Source of the DNA: Caldifarciminota bacterium
GTDB taxonomy: Bacteria > Hydrothermota > Hydrothermia > B15-G9 > WFZT01
Direction of reading: 5' to 3'
DNA length: 19,981 bases
Assembly (NCBI GenBank): GCA_026986655.1
Contig: JALSOD010000013.1
Coordinates: 1-19,981 of the forward strand
A program made the position numbers and the translations under genes. A model generated the notes under the pieces. The model had not been told where the DNA came from. It worked only from the letters and a program-made list of their open reading frames with translations, and made no database searches. Every line of letters starts with the position of its first letter. The stretch's first letter is position 1. Of this stretch, positions 1-7,705 are shown piece by piece.

Positions 1-493
1 TGTTGGGAAAGTACCAAAATATTTAAAAAGCATAGATATTGGAGCACTAACTCTACTCGAAATTTCAAACATAGATTTCAAAAAATCAGTCAGCGAAATT
101 CAATTGAAAGAACTCATGCGGAGAGCTGAACATTTCCTATCTCCTTTCATATCCCAAGCCCGGGTGGAAAAGACCATTGGAATTGGTGGAACCGTAACCA
201 ATCTTGCGGCAATTAAGCTTGGATTGACAAAATACGAAGGTAACAGAGTACATGGATTAAAAATTTCCTATACCGAAATCATCAGCATCCTGAAAATCCT
301 GAGTTCTCAACCCGTGGAACTCAGGAGGATGGTTTCGGGATTACAACCTGAAAGAGCGGAATTGATAATTCCGGGTCTATCAATCGTCCTTGCCATATTA
401 AATCTTTTCGGACAGGATGAGCTAATCGTCAGCGATTGGGGATTGAGACACGCGCTTCTTTCGAAATGTCATGAAAGAGCTCCGAATAGATAG
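1..493 (+). CDS. Ppx/GppA-family phosphatase, C-terminal part (5' end outside the window)
   Basis: This is the 3' part of an exopolyphosphatase/guanosine pentaphosphate phosphohydrolase-type protein, a cytoplasmic enzyme that releases phosphate from polyphosphate or pppGpp. The reading frame is open from base 2 and ends in TAG at 491-493, giving about 163 visible residues. It begins with SIDIGALTLLE, the family's S-x-D-x-GA-x-x-L-x-E segment, then carries a glycine-rich GIGGTVTNLAAIKLGL segment (ASKHA-type phosphate-binding loop), RVHGLKIS, the EL/ERAELIIPG helix and a C-terminal ELIVSDWGLRHALL, which matches the usual SDxGLREGLL ending of Ppx/GppA domains. The N-terminal ATP/phosphate loop is off the window, so polyphosphate versus pppGpp preference cannot be judged. 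Its end overlaps the 3' end of convergent aroQ by 25 bases. An internal TTG at 104 is not the real start, because homology continues upstream of it. Confidence 0.88.
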   Translation, partial: VGKVPKYLKSIDIGALTLLEISNIDFKKSVSEIQLKELMRRAEHFLSPFISQARVEKTIGIGGTVTNLAAIKLGLTKYEGNRVHGLKISYTEIISILKILSSQPVELRRMVSGLQPERAELIIPGLSIVLAILNLFGQDELIVSDWGLRHALLSKCHERAPNR

Positions 494-900
494 AAAAGGG
501 CAAACACGTAAGAATCAAATCCCATTCCCGCAATCACGGCATCTGCAGCTCTCGCTGTAACAAGCCTCTGACGAAAATCCTCCCGACTAAAAACATTACT
601 GATGTGAACCTCCACAATCTTGCCAGGAAAGGCTTTCAAAGCATCCAGTATGGCAACACTATAATGAGAATAGGCACCGGGATTTATTATTATCCCATCA
701 GCCCATTCAATCGCACCGTGAATAAAGCCCACAATCTCTCCTTCGCTGTTAGATTGAAAGAATTTGATCTCTATTCCCTTGCCTTCAGCAGCTTCAATCA
801 GCATTTTCTCCAGATCACGGAGAGTCATTCTCCCGTAAATCTCAGGCTCTCTCTTCCCGAGGAGATTTAAATTTGGCCCATTAATGACCGCTATTTTCAT
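469..900 (-). CDS. aroQ: 3-dehydroquinate dehydratase, type II
   Basis: AroQ dehydrates 3-dehydroquinate to 3-dehydroshikimate, the third step of the shikimate pathway, as a cytoplasmic dodecamer in known members. The 143-residue length is typical. Visible landmarks are INGPNLNLLGKREPEIYG near the N-terminus (with the lid Arg and catalytic Tyr), FFQSNSEGE, IINPGAYSHYS (substrate-binding Asn and Ser/His loop; the family more often has GAYTH), VEVHISN (catalytic His), and the FSREDFR segment with its arginine. I chose the ATG at 898-900, preceded by a strong ribosome binding site (GGGGAGGTG at 906-914, five bases away), over a TTG one codon upstream. It is the last gene of the purB-aroKB-aroQ series; two of the other shikimate activities are in the adjacent fusion gene. 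Its 3' end overlaps the convergent Ppx/GppA gene by 25 bases. Confidence 0.95.
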   Translation of the reverse strand: MKIAVINGPNLNLLGKREPEIYGRMTLRDLEKMLIEAAEGKGIEIKFFQSNSEGEIVGFIHGAIEWADGIIINPGAYSHYSVAILDALKAFPGKIVEVHISNVFSREDFRQRLVTARAADAVIAGMGFDSYVFALFYLFGALS

Positions 901-921
901 CAAAACACCTCCCCAAAATTA

Positions 922-1038
922 TTAATTTTGCCAATTTAAAGACTGGAAGACTCTTCCAAAGAGAGAAAGTCCACCATCTACGACGTCACCCGTAATTTTC
1001 ACCAAACCATCATTGCAAAACAAGGATTCTATATGCAT
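922..1038 (-). CDS. Candidate small ORF (38 residues) between aroKB and aroQ
   Basis: I do not recognise this product. An ATG at 1036-1038 is preceded by GGAGGG (1045-1050) with a six-base spacer, as good a ribosome binding site as any in the window, and the frame runs 38 codons to TAA at 922-924, eight bases before the aroQ ribosome binding site. The peptide starts MHIESLFCNDGLVKITGDVV and continues with a glycine/serine/phenylalanine-rich half ending in SLNWQN; it has one cysteine and no obvious membrane segment or signal peptide. It fills most of an otherwise unexplained 184-base gap in a cotranscribed-looking aro series, so it could be a small accessory or leader peptide. It could also be the remnant of a decayed gene or a chance ORF; only its ribosome binding site and placement support it. 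Confidence 0.45.
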   Translation of the reverse strand: MHIESLFCNDGLVKITGDVVDGGLSLFGRVFQSLNWQN

Positions 1039-1084
1039 TTTGGTCCCTCCGACCGGAAAAATCCACCAAGGAAAATCCCTTTTG

Positions 1085-2614
1085 TCATCTTTTAAACACT
1101 AATTCATCCAGAGACAGGGATTTAATAACAACTTCGCCAGGTGAGACGGGAATGACGAAATCAACTTTTCCGCTCTTCATCTTTTTATCGTGCGTGATCT
1201 TCTCCATTAGCCGTTCAGCATCAAGATTTTCTGCCTCAAGTAATTTCTTTAACAACCCAAATTTATCAAGGAGCCTAACTATTCTTTTTGAGAAATTTTC
1301 ATCAGTCATGCCAAATTTCACGCCAATCTCCAGGGATTTAACCAATCCGATCGCCACCGCTTCCCCGTGATAAATTTCGAGAATTACTTCGTATGCATGA
1401 CCGAATGTGTGACCGAGATTGAGAAGTTTCCTCACACCAGACTTTTCCTCAAAATCCTCTCTTACTATGTCCATCTTCACCCGTACTGTCCGATAAATAA
1501 CTTTTGAAAGCAGAGGAATATTACGATTTAATAATTCATCAGAATGTTCTTCCATAAAATCTATGAGATCGGGATCCCCAATGATAGCTGACTTAATAAT
1601 CTCTGCAAATCCCTGCCTGTAAGCCCTTGAATTAAGTGAAATCAGCGCGAGGGGATCAATTATAATCTTAAATGGATGGTAGAATGTCCCAATTACATTT
1701 TTAATACGACCGAAGTTGAGTGCATTCTTTCCACCTATACCGGCATCAACCTGTGATAGTAATGTCGTTGGAACATTGATAAACTTTATTCCCCTTTTAT
1801 AGGTTGAGGCAATAAAGCCACTGAGATCTGAAGCAGCCCCGCCCCCGATAGAAACCAGGGTGCCGTCTCTATCAATACCGGCGTCCATCAAACTTTTGTA
1901 TATTTTCCTGGCAACACCCAGTCCCTTTGCAACATCTCCATCAGGAATCAGGACAATATTTTTACTTTCAAAAAAATCGCGGAACACCCTCCAGACTTTC
2001 CTCTGAATAACATAAATATTCCTGCCCTGTATAAATTCATCCATTCTTTTGATAGCGCCTGGCTCTATAAGAATATCTTCGATCCCATCAACTCTTTCCT
2101 GTGTCTCAAAATTAAGATGGTAAAGAATCCTCTGGGCCACAATCTCCGGCTTTCTTTCCGTGGTTTCAATTTTTACAGGCACCTTTGAATATACGGGTTC
2201 TCTTTCCTTAAGAATTTTCCAGATATTTCCTTCTGTGTTTTCCCTGATTAATGGCCGTGAGTGTGGATATTTCATGCATCTTTTAACAAGTTCATCCCCG
2301 GTCGCATGTAAATATATCATCAGTGAATTTTTCTTGAGAGAATCGAAATTGCGATCATCAAGAATAGCACCACCACCTGTGGCTATTATGACATTTTCTA
2401 AGTTTTCAAGCATAGAAATTACCTCTCGCTCGTACTCTCTAAAACTTTTCTCACCGTGAAGCTCGAAAATTTGAGGTATGGTTTTACCCACTTTTTTCTC
2501 AATCAACGAATCTGTATCAACAAATTCCCATCCTAAAATTCTTGATAATAGTTTGCCAACAGTGGTTTTGCCACTGCACATCATACCTGTCAGGACGATT
2601 TTTCTGGGATTCAT
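1085..2614 (-). CDS. aroKB: Fused shikimate kinase / 3-dehydroquinate synthase
   Basis: This 509-residue protein joins two shikimate-pathway enzymes. Residues 1-165 are shikimate kinase (shikimate + ATP to shikimate-3-phosphate): Walker A GMMCSGKTT at 10-18, the DTD shikimate/Mg site at 33-35, Arg59 in FREYE, GGGA at 80-83 and the lid SRPL around Arg120. Residues about 175-509 are 3-dehydroquinate synthase (DAHP to dehydroquinate, NAD and divalent metal): SIGGGAASD at 255-263, VPTTLLSQVDAGIGGKNALN at 281-300, and metal ligands Glu338 (FAEIIK), His402 (GHTFGHA) and His416 (HGEAVAIG). The same order of domains is known from Thermotoga. All main catalytic residues are present in both halves, so both activities are expected. 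The start ATG lies two bases after the purB stop, with AGGAGA about 13 bases upstream inside purB, so translation is probably coupled. Confidence 0.96.
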   Translation of the reverse strand: MNPRKIVLTGMMCSGKTTVGKLLSRILGWEFVDTDSLIEKKVGKTIPQIFELHGEKSFREYEREVISMLENLENVIIATGGGAILDDRNFDSLKKNSLMIYLHATGDELVKRCMKYPHSRPLIRENTEGNIWKILKEREPVYSKVPVKIETTERKPEIVAQRILYHLNFETQERVDGIEDILIEPGAIKRMDEFIQGRNIYVIQRKVWRVFRDFFESKNIVLIPDGDVAKGLGVARKIYKSLMDAGIDRDGTLVSIGGGAASDLSGFIASTYKRGIKFINVPTTLLSQVDAGIGGKNALNFGRIKNVIGTFYHPFKIIIDPLALISLNSRAYRQGFAEIIKSAIIGDPDLIDFMEEHSDELLNRNIPLLSKVIYRTVRVKMDIVREDFEEKSGVRKLLNLGHTFGHAYEVILEIYHGEAVAIGLVKSLEIGVKFGMTDENFSKRIVRLLDKFGLLKKLLEAENLDAERLMEKITHDKKMKSGKVDFVIPVSPGEVVIKSLSLDELVFKR

Positions 2615-2616
2615 TT

Positions 2617-3921
2617 TTATAGACCAAATCTCCTGAAAATCTCGTCTACATTTTTAAGGTAATTGTGATTAAGTGCTTCCTCAATCTCCTCATCAGTAAG
2701 GTGTTCCCTGATTTTTTCATTTTTTCTAATAAGATCCTCAAATGGAGATCCGGTTTTCATTGCCTGATGGGCAGATTCCTTCACCCACTCATAGGCTTCA
2801 CCACGGGGGACACCTTTTTGAACAAGGGCAAGTAACACAGCTTCAGACAGGTAAAATTTTCCGTACTTTACAAGATTTTCGTTGATTCTCTCAACATTAA
2901 CAACTAAGTCCTTGACGATATTTTTTAATAATCCAAGCGCATAATAATAGACGGATAGGGCATCCGGTATAATAAATCTTTCTGTTGAGGAGTGAGAAAT
3001 ATCTCTTTCGTGCCAGAGAGCTATGTTTTCCATTGCCGCCATGGCATATCCTCTGAGTAGTCTCGCAAGTCCACAGAGTCTCTCACTCTTGATAGGATTT
3101 CTTTTATGAGGCATTGCTGATGAACCACGCTGTTTTTTTCTGAACGGCTCCTCGAGCTCCCCGACCTCGGTTCTCTGAAGAAGTCTTATCTCAGTGGCTA
3201 ATTTCTCAATATTTCCAGCTGAGATCGCAACTATATCAAAGACAAAGGCATATCTATCTCTCGGTATAATCTGCGTAGAAACCGGCTCAGGCTTCAGGCC
3301 AAGCTTTTCCAGTGCCCGCTTCTCAACTTCAGGAGAAATGAAAGAGTAATTTCCTACTGCTCCTGAAATCTTACCGTAACTTATCATTTCGATCGCCCTT
3401 TCTAAATTTTCTTTATCCCTCAAAAAGGCTGAATAGTACGATAGGAATTTCAGTCCGAGACTTGTTGGCTCAGCAAAAACTCCATGCGTTCTTCCCATTA
3501 TGGGCTGGTACTTAAACTGGACAGCCCTGTCCTTCACACTCTCAGTGAGATTGCTGAGGGCCTTTAGATTTAAAAGAAGAGCATCCCTGAGGATCATGGA
3601 ATTAGCAGTATCAACCACATCAGAGGATGTGAGCCCGTAGTGGAGATACCTTGCAGGTTCACCAACTATTTCCTCAATAGTCAATAAGAATGCGATAACA
3701 TCGTGATCAACCTCTTTCTCTATCTCCTTGGCCCTTTTTGATACCCGGAAGAAATCCACTCTTTCCATCTTATCCTTCACAGCGCGAGGCACATCTCCAG
3801 GAATTATTCCAAGGGATGCTTCTGCCTCAGCGACCGCAAGCTCCACCTCGTACCACTTTTGATATTTGAATTCATCCGTGAATATCCTTTTTATTTCATC
3901 TTTCCAGTATCTCTCAATCAT
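2617..3921 (-). CDS. purB: Adenylosuccinate lyase
   Basis: PurB acts twice in purine synthesis, splitting fumarate from SAICAR and from adenylosuccinate (giving AMP), in the cytoplasm as a homotetramer. The 434-residue length is typical of the short bacterial type. Visible family marks are EVDHDVIAF near residue 73, LTSSDVVDTA at 97-106, GRTHG at 143-147 (catalytic His146), and the fumarase/aspartase-superfamily signature GSSAMPHKRNP at 266-276, whose flexible loop carries the catalytic serine. The start ATG lies one base after the sppA stop, with an AGGA about ten bases upstream. It is the first metabolic gene of the block and is followed after two bases by aroKB. The grouping with shikimate genes makes no single pathway, so it may reflect shared growth-linked expression; that is inference. 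Confidence 0.97.
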   Translation of the reverse strand: MIERYWKDEIKRIFTDEFKYQKWYEVELAVAEAEASLGIIPGDVPRAVKDKMERVDFFRVSKRAKEIEKEVDHDVIAFLLTIEEIVGEPARYLHYGLTSSDVVDTANSMILRDALLLNLKALSNLTESVKDRAVQFKYQPIMGRTHGVFAEPTSLGLKFLSYYSAFLRDKENLERAIEMISYGKISGAVGNYSFISPEVEKRALEKLGLKPEPVSTQIIPRDRYAFVFDIVAISAGNIEKLATEIRLLQRTEVGELEEPFRKKQRGSSAMPHKRNPIKSERLCGLARLLRGYAMAAMENIALWHERDISHSSTERFIIPDALSVYYYALGLLKNIVKDLVVNVERINENLVKYGKFYLSEAVLLALVQKGVPRGEAYEWVKESAHQAMKTGSPFEDLIRKNEKIREHLTDEEIEEALNHNYLKNVDEIFRRFGL

Positions 3922-3922
3922 T

Positions 3923-4771
3923 TTAATATATCCTGTATAAAAATTGTGGAGTTTCCAGCTTCTCTTCTACTCTGTCAAGGATAAAGTCAATGACTGAAAG
4001 CCGCCTCCTTCTCTTCCTGTACAACAGATGAACGGCTCCTTTTATTCCACACATCTTTTTAAGTATGTTTACAGCATCGTCAAAAGATCCAAGTGTATCG
4101 ACAAGTCCAAGCTTCAGAGCCATCCGACCTGTGAAAACTCTTCCATCAGCAATTTTCTTTACACTATCCACTGACATTTTTCTCGCAATCGCAACCTCTT
4201 CAACGAATTGATTATAAACATCCATCAATACATCCTTAAAAATACGTCTTTCTTCGGGTTTCATTTCACGGAATGGGGTACCTGTATCTTTAAAGCGACC
4301 GGTTTTAATAATCTCAAACTTTATTCCATGCTTTTTTAGAAATTCGGAAACCACTGGAAACTCTGCTATGACTCCAATTGAACCCGTGACCGTGCCGGGA
4401 TTTGCCACAATCCTGTCAGCAGCAAGTGAAACGTAATAACCACCTGAAGCAGCTACGTTACCAAAACTCGCAACTATTGGTTTACCTGACTTCTTCGCTC
4501 TTTTAAGCGCCTCTAATATTTCCTGAGTCGGAGCTACAGCTCCACCGGGAGAATCTACACGAAGCAGAATTCCTCTTACAGACGACATCTTCCTGAGCTT
4601 GTTTATCCAAACAACCAGAGAATCCGAGCTTCTAATTGTGCCTTTTATCTCAACAACCCCGATTTCTCCTGCCGCTCCTTTAAATCTCAATATAGAGGAC
4701 GATTTAAGGAGCATCCAGAGAACCCCGGCGACAACTATAAGAATGAAAAATTTGAGAAATGGGCTTCTCAT
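3923..4771 (-). CDS. sppA: SppA-type signal peptide peptidase (family S49 serine protease)
   Basis: This is a membrane-anchored Ser-Lys protease that in known members digests cleaved signal peptides in the membrane; family members can also influence membrane stress. The N-terminus (about residues 4-22, FLKFFILIVVAGVLWMLL) is a single hydrophobic anchor, with the catalytic domain expected outside the cytoplasmic membrane. Catalytic Ser109 lies in NVAASGGYYVSLAAD and the general-base Lys161 in GRFKDTGTPFR; the 52-residue spacing equals that of the Bacillus subtilis SppA dyad (Ser147/Lys199). RVDSPGGAVAPTQEI at 71-85 and GTVTGSIGVI at 126-135 are also typical. At 282 residues it is the short, single-domain type. 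Its ATG overlaps the upstream lipoprotein stop by four bases (ATGA), so the two are probably translationally coupled and may work at the same membrane. Confidence 0.93.
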   Translation of the reverse strand: MRSPFLKFFILIVVAGVLWMLLKSSSILRFKGAAGEIGVVEIKGTIRSSDSLVVWINKLRKMSSVRGILLRVDSPGGAVAPTQEILEALKRAKKSGKPIVASFGNVAASGGYYVSLAADRIVANPGTVTGSIGVIAEFPVVSEFLKKHGIKFEIIKTGRFKDTGTPFREMKPEERRIFKDVLMDVYNQFVEEVAIARKMSVDSVKKIADGRVFTGRMALKLGLVDTLGSFDDAVNILKKMCGIKGAVHLLYRKRRRRLSVIDFILDRVEEKLETPQFLYRIY

Positions 4772-5190
4772 CTCAAGGTATCGACATAAAACACAAGTCC
4801 GGCTCTGAAGTCCGTCCTATCAACAAAAACATTTATATACCATTCGCCGCTCTGGTGAACTCTGAGAGAAAAGATGGATATAATGTTATCCCCCGGGGGA
4901 ATCTTGACACTTGAGGAATCCGCAAAGGAACTGTCGGGTCTGTACCATTTTGTTGTAATAAGATGAGAATCAGCAGACGAAGACCATAAAATCCAGAGAT
5001 TCACAGTGTCCCCTGAGTTGAAAAACTGTGTTATTCCTGCAGGGTATCCGCTAATGATATGTTTAGCAAGCTCAATGTCTCCAATGTAGGGGTCCCTACT
5101 GTATGAAATAACTCCCGTGGCCCTGGATTCATTCTGACAGGCAACTCCAATCATTAAAAATAACAAGATTACTGGTAAAAATTTTCTCAT
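4768..5190 (-). CDS. Small probable lipoprotein of unknown function
   Basis: I do not recognise the family. The 140-residue product starts MRKFLPVILLFLMIGVACQN: a positively charged start, a hydrophobic core and a cysteine at position 18 followed by Gln-Asn-Glu, consistent with a lipoprotein signal peptide. The lipobox (G-V-A-C) is imperfect because the -3 position is glycine rather than leucine or similar. The rest is rich in Ser, Asp, Trp and aromatic residues with alternating hydrophobic strands (for example TVNLWILWSSS, GEWYINVFVD), suggesting a small beta-sandwich domain outside the membrane. It has no close Shine-Dalgarno; a GGAGGGG lies 22 bases upstream, and the start may instead be near-leaderless. 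It heads the block and overlaps sppA by four bases, so a shared envelope role is plausible. An in-frame stop upstream rules out a longer product. Confidence 0.75.
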   Translation of the reverse strand: MRKFLPVILLFLMIGVACQNESRATGVISYSRDPYIGDIELAKHIISGYPAGITQFFNSGDTVNLWILWSSSADSHLITTKWYRPDSSFADSSSVKIPPGDNIISIFSLRVHQSGEWYINVFVDRTDFRAGLVFYVDTLR

Positions 5191-5365
5191 AATTTTTAAT
5201 TTTAAAGGCTATCCCCTCCATTTGGAATTCCATGTCCTCCCTTGGATTTCTTCATATTAAAAGTGTCTCGTAAATTCACAAGCGACTGCATTATCAATTT
5301 TTATCAACGATTGGTGAAAGTGCTCATAAATAGGTGTAAACTTTTATCACAGAAGGAGAAGAGTC
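5191..5365. other. Divergent intergenic region between the lipoprotein gene and the NagB-like gene
   Basis: This 175-base gap separates two gene blocks facing away from each other, so it should hold both promoters. On the + side I see a good ribosome binding site (AGAAGGAG at about 5351-5358) before the ATG at 5366 but no convincing -35/-10 pair. No hairpin, repeat or RNA gene was seen. Confidence 0.6.
5199..5227 (-). promoter_or_regulatory. Possible sigma70-type promoter for the lipoprotein-sppA-purB-aroKB-aroQ block
   Basis: On the minus strand a TAAAAT (-10-like, 5199-5204) lies eight bases before the ATG at 5190. At 17 bases upstream the -35 position reads TTCCAA (5222-5227), only a three-of-six match. 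The region is AT-rich, so the -10 could be chance. It is listed because the placement resembles the better supported promoters of tsaD, nrnA and purL. Confidence 0.3.
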
Positions 5366-7705
5366 ATGAACGTTTCGAATGTAGAAGGAATAGCATTAAA
5401 AAAGAGCAAATTCAATAAGCTTTACTATCCACCTACTGAAAAGATGGGTCTTATCGTAGTAAACAACTTTCCTGAACTTGGCAAGCTAACTGCAATGAGA
5501 TTCCTCGAATGGGTCCAGCAAAATCCTGAAGGAGTAATTTCTCTACCCACGGGGAAAACTCCAGAATATTTTATAAAATGGGTGAATCACTACCTCGCGA
5601 CATGGAACACGAAGGAAACCCAGCTGGATATTGGCAAAAACGGTTTGGACACTACCAGAAAACCTGATCTGCGTGGCCTACACTTTGTCCAGATTGATGA
5701 ATTCTACCCGATTTATCCAACATGGGAAAATAGTTTTCACTTTTATGTTAAAAAATTTTACATCGACGGTTTTGGACTCGATCCCTCAAGAGCACAGCTC
5801 ATCGACGCAACAAAAATAGGAATTCCAGAGGGGGTAAAATTAGAAGACATCTGGCCAGGATACGAGGTGGATCTATCTCTCAGATATCGACATCCCACAA
5901 ATAAGCTCGAAAGAATGCAGAAAAAGGTTCTCGAGGCCGTTGATCAATGGTGCGAAGAGTACGAAGAGAAAATAAGAGAGAAGGGAGGTATCGGATTCTT
6001 CCTCGGAGGAATTGGTCCCGATGGTCACATTGCTTTCAATGTCAGGGGCTCAGACCATTATTCCACAACAAGGCTCACTTATACAAACTATGAAACTCAG
6101 GCCGCTGCCGCAGTTGATCTTGGTGGAATCGAAATTGCACGAAAGAGACCTGTTATAACCATAGGCCTTGCTACTATAACCTACAATCCGGATGCAGTCG
6201 CAATTATCTTTGCAGCAGGTGAAGCCAAGGCAAAGGTTGTGAGGGATGCAATAGAGAATGAACCTCACATCAGATATCCGGCGACTGCACTCCATAAATT
6301 GGAAAATTCACGATTCTATATCACACTTGGTGCAGCAAAACTGTTGAAAGAGAGACAGTATATCCTTCTTAAGCAAAGGGAATCCATATCAAAGAATGAT
6401 GTTGAGAAAATCGTAATTGACCTTGCACTGAGATTAAAAAAACGGGTCGGGAATCTCACTGAACAGGATTTTGAGAGAGAGCGAGAAACCTTGCTAATTT
6501 TGGAAAAGACTGGCAAATCACCAGAAGACCTGCTGATGGAAACATCAAAATCATTAAAACAAAAGATTGCGGATGGAATGGAAGTTTTCAACAATACAAC
6601 TTTCCTGCACACATCTCCCCATCACGACGACATAATGCTTGGCTATCTACCCTTTGTTGTGAGAAACATCCGCAACGCGACCAATAGACACGTTTTCGCC
6701 TACATGACTTCAGGCTTTACGGCGGTCACAAACTCCTTTACAACCAACGTATTGAAGAAGGTAAAAAGATTCATATTCACCGCGGATTTCATTGAAATGT
6801 GGAAAAACGGCTACTTTGAGCCGACAAACAGTGAAGGCAGGAATAGAGATGTTTGGCAATATCTGGATGGAATCGCCGCCCAGAGCCCCTACATGAAGGA
6901 CGAAGGCACTGCGAGAAGGATGATCAGGAATCTTGTAGAAAATTACAACCTTAAAACCCTTGAGGAAGTTGATAAAAAAGTCGACGAGATTATCGATTAT
7001 CTCGAAAGTGTTTATCCTGGAAAAAAGGATCCACCAGATATACAAAGATTCAAGGGAATGATTAGAGAATGGGAGGCAGATTGCCTATGGGGATACCTCG
7101 GAATCAAATGTGACTCGGTTAAACATCTGAGACTTGGATTTTACACTGGAGATATCTTTACAGAAGAGCCTACAGTGGAAAGGGATGTAATGCCTGTACT
7201 CCAGCTTTTAAGACAGGTGGAGCCTGATGTGGTCACCGTTGCACTGGATCCTGAAGCAAGTGGACCGGATACTCATTACAAAGTGCTACAAACCGTCGCA
7301 GAAGCGTTGAAAAGGTATGAATCTGAAAGTGGAAAACACGATATTGCCATATTTGGCTACAGAAATGTCTGGTATCGATTCCATCCGTCCGAATCCAACT
7401 TCTATGTCCCAGTTTCCCTCAATATGTTTGCGATCATGGAAAATGCCTTTAAAAACGCATTTGTCTCCCAAAAAGATGCCTCATTCCCCAGTTATGAACA
7501 CGATGGTCCATTCTCGGAATTGTCTCAAAAGATTCAGACAGAGCAGTATCAGGCAGTTAAAACCCTCCTTGGTAGGGGATTTTTCCACAACCACATGAGT
7601 CCACTCATAAGGGCAACCCGTGGACTTGTTTTCCTGAAGCAGATGAGTCTCAAAGAATTTTACGCTCACGCAAGAGAGTTAAGGAAAACGACGGAAAATA
7701 TTTAA
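5366..7705 (+). CDS. Glucosamine-6-phosphate deaminase-like protein fused to a PIG-L/LmbE-type deacetylase domain
   Basis: This 779-residue protein has two sugar-related domains. Residues about 15-335 are NagB-like: PTGKTPEYF at 61-69 (phosphate-binding), FVQIDEFYPI at 108-117 (Asp111, equivalent to E. coli NagB Asp72), and GGIGPDGHIAFNVRG at 214-228 with Asp219 and His221 (Asp141/His143). The position of E. coli Glu148 is Val226. Residues about 405-760 are PIG-L/LmbE-like, with SPHHDDIMLG at 417-426 (zinc-binding HxDD type: His419, Asp422) and GPDTH near 633-637 as a likely later ligand. Bacteroidetes carry similar fusions of roughly 650 residues; this one is longer. Deacetylation of N-acetylglucosamine-6-phosphate and deamination to fructose-6-phosphate in one protein is a reasonable guess, not shown. 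Start chosen by the AGAAGGAG site. It is a single-gene unit whose stop overlaps the convergent kinase gene (TTAA). Confidence 0.9.
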   Translation: MNVSNVEGIALKKSKFNKLYYPPTEKMGLIVVNNFPELGKLTAMRFLEWVQQNPEGVISLPTGKTPEYFIKWVNHYLATWNTKETQLDIGKNGLDTTRKPDLRGLHFVQIDEFYPIYPTWENSFHFYVKKFYIDGFGLDPSRAQLIDATKIGIPEGVKLEDIWPGYEVDLSLRYRHPTNKLERMQKKVLEAVDQWCEEYEEKIREKGGIGFFLGGIGPDGHIAFNVRGSDHYSTTRLTYTNYETQAAAAVDLGGIEIARKRPVITIGLATITYNPDAVAIIFAAGEAKAKVVRDAIENEPHIRYPATALHKLENSRFYITLGAAKLLKERQYILLKQRESISKNDVEKIVIDLALRLKKRVGNLTEQDFERERETLLILEKTGKSPEDLLMETSKSLKQKIADGMEVFNNTTFLHTSPHHDDIMLGYLPFVVRNIRNATNRHVFAYMTSGFTAVTNSFTTNVLKKVKRFIFTADFIEMWKNGYFEPTNSEGRNRDVWQYLDGIAAQSPYMKDEGTARRMIRNLVENYNLKTLEEVDKKVDEIIDYLESVYPGKKDPPDIQRFKGMIREWEADCLWGYLGIKCDSVKHLRLGFYTGDIFTEEPTVERDVMPVLQLLRQVEPDVVTVALDPEASGPDTHYKVLQTVAEALKRYESESGKHDIAIFGYRNVWYRFHPSESNFYVPVSLNMFAIMENAFKNAFVSQKDASFPSYEHDGPFSELSQKIQTEQYQAVKTLLGRGFFHNHMSPLIRATRGLVFLKQMSLKEFYAHARELRKTTENI

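Noticed and set aside
604..870. 88-codon + strand ORF inside aroQ
   Set aside because: It is antisense to a clear AroQ with all motifs, shows no family features of its own and has no ribosome binding site.
1029..1088. 19-codon ORF whose ATG overlaps the aroKB stop (ATGA)
   Set aside because: The ATGA overlap hints at coupling, but the peptide is very short and overlaps the better supported 38-codon ORF, which has its own ribosome binding site.
5146..5235. Small minus-strand ORF starting at an ATG near 5233, right after GGAGGAC
   Set aside because: The GGAGG is only two bases from that ATG, too close for normal initiation, and the frame runs out of phase into the lipoprotein gene without any recognisable product.
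5311..5342. TTGGTG and TAAACT as a promoter of the NagB-like gene
   Set aside because: The two hexamers are 20 bases apart and both match the consensus poorly, so no confident promoter can be called.
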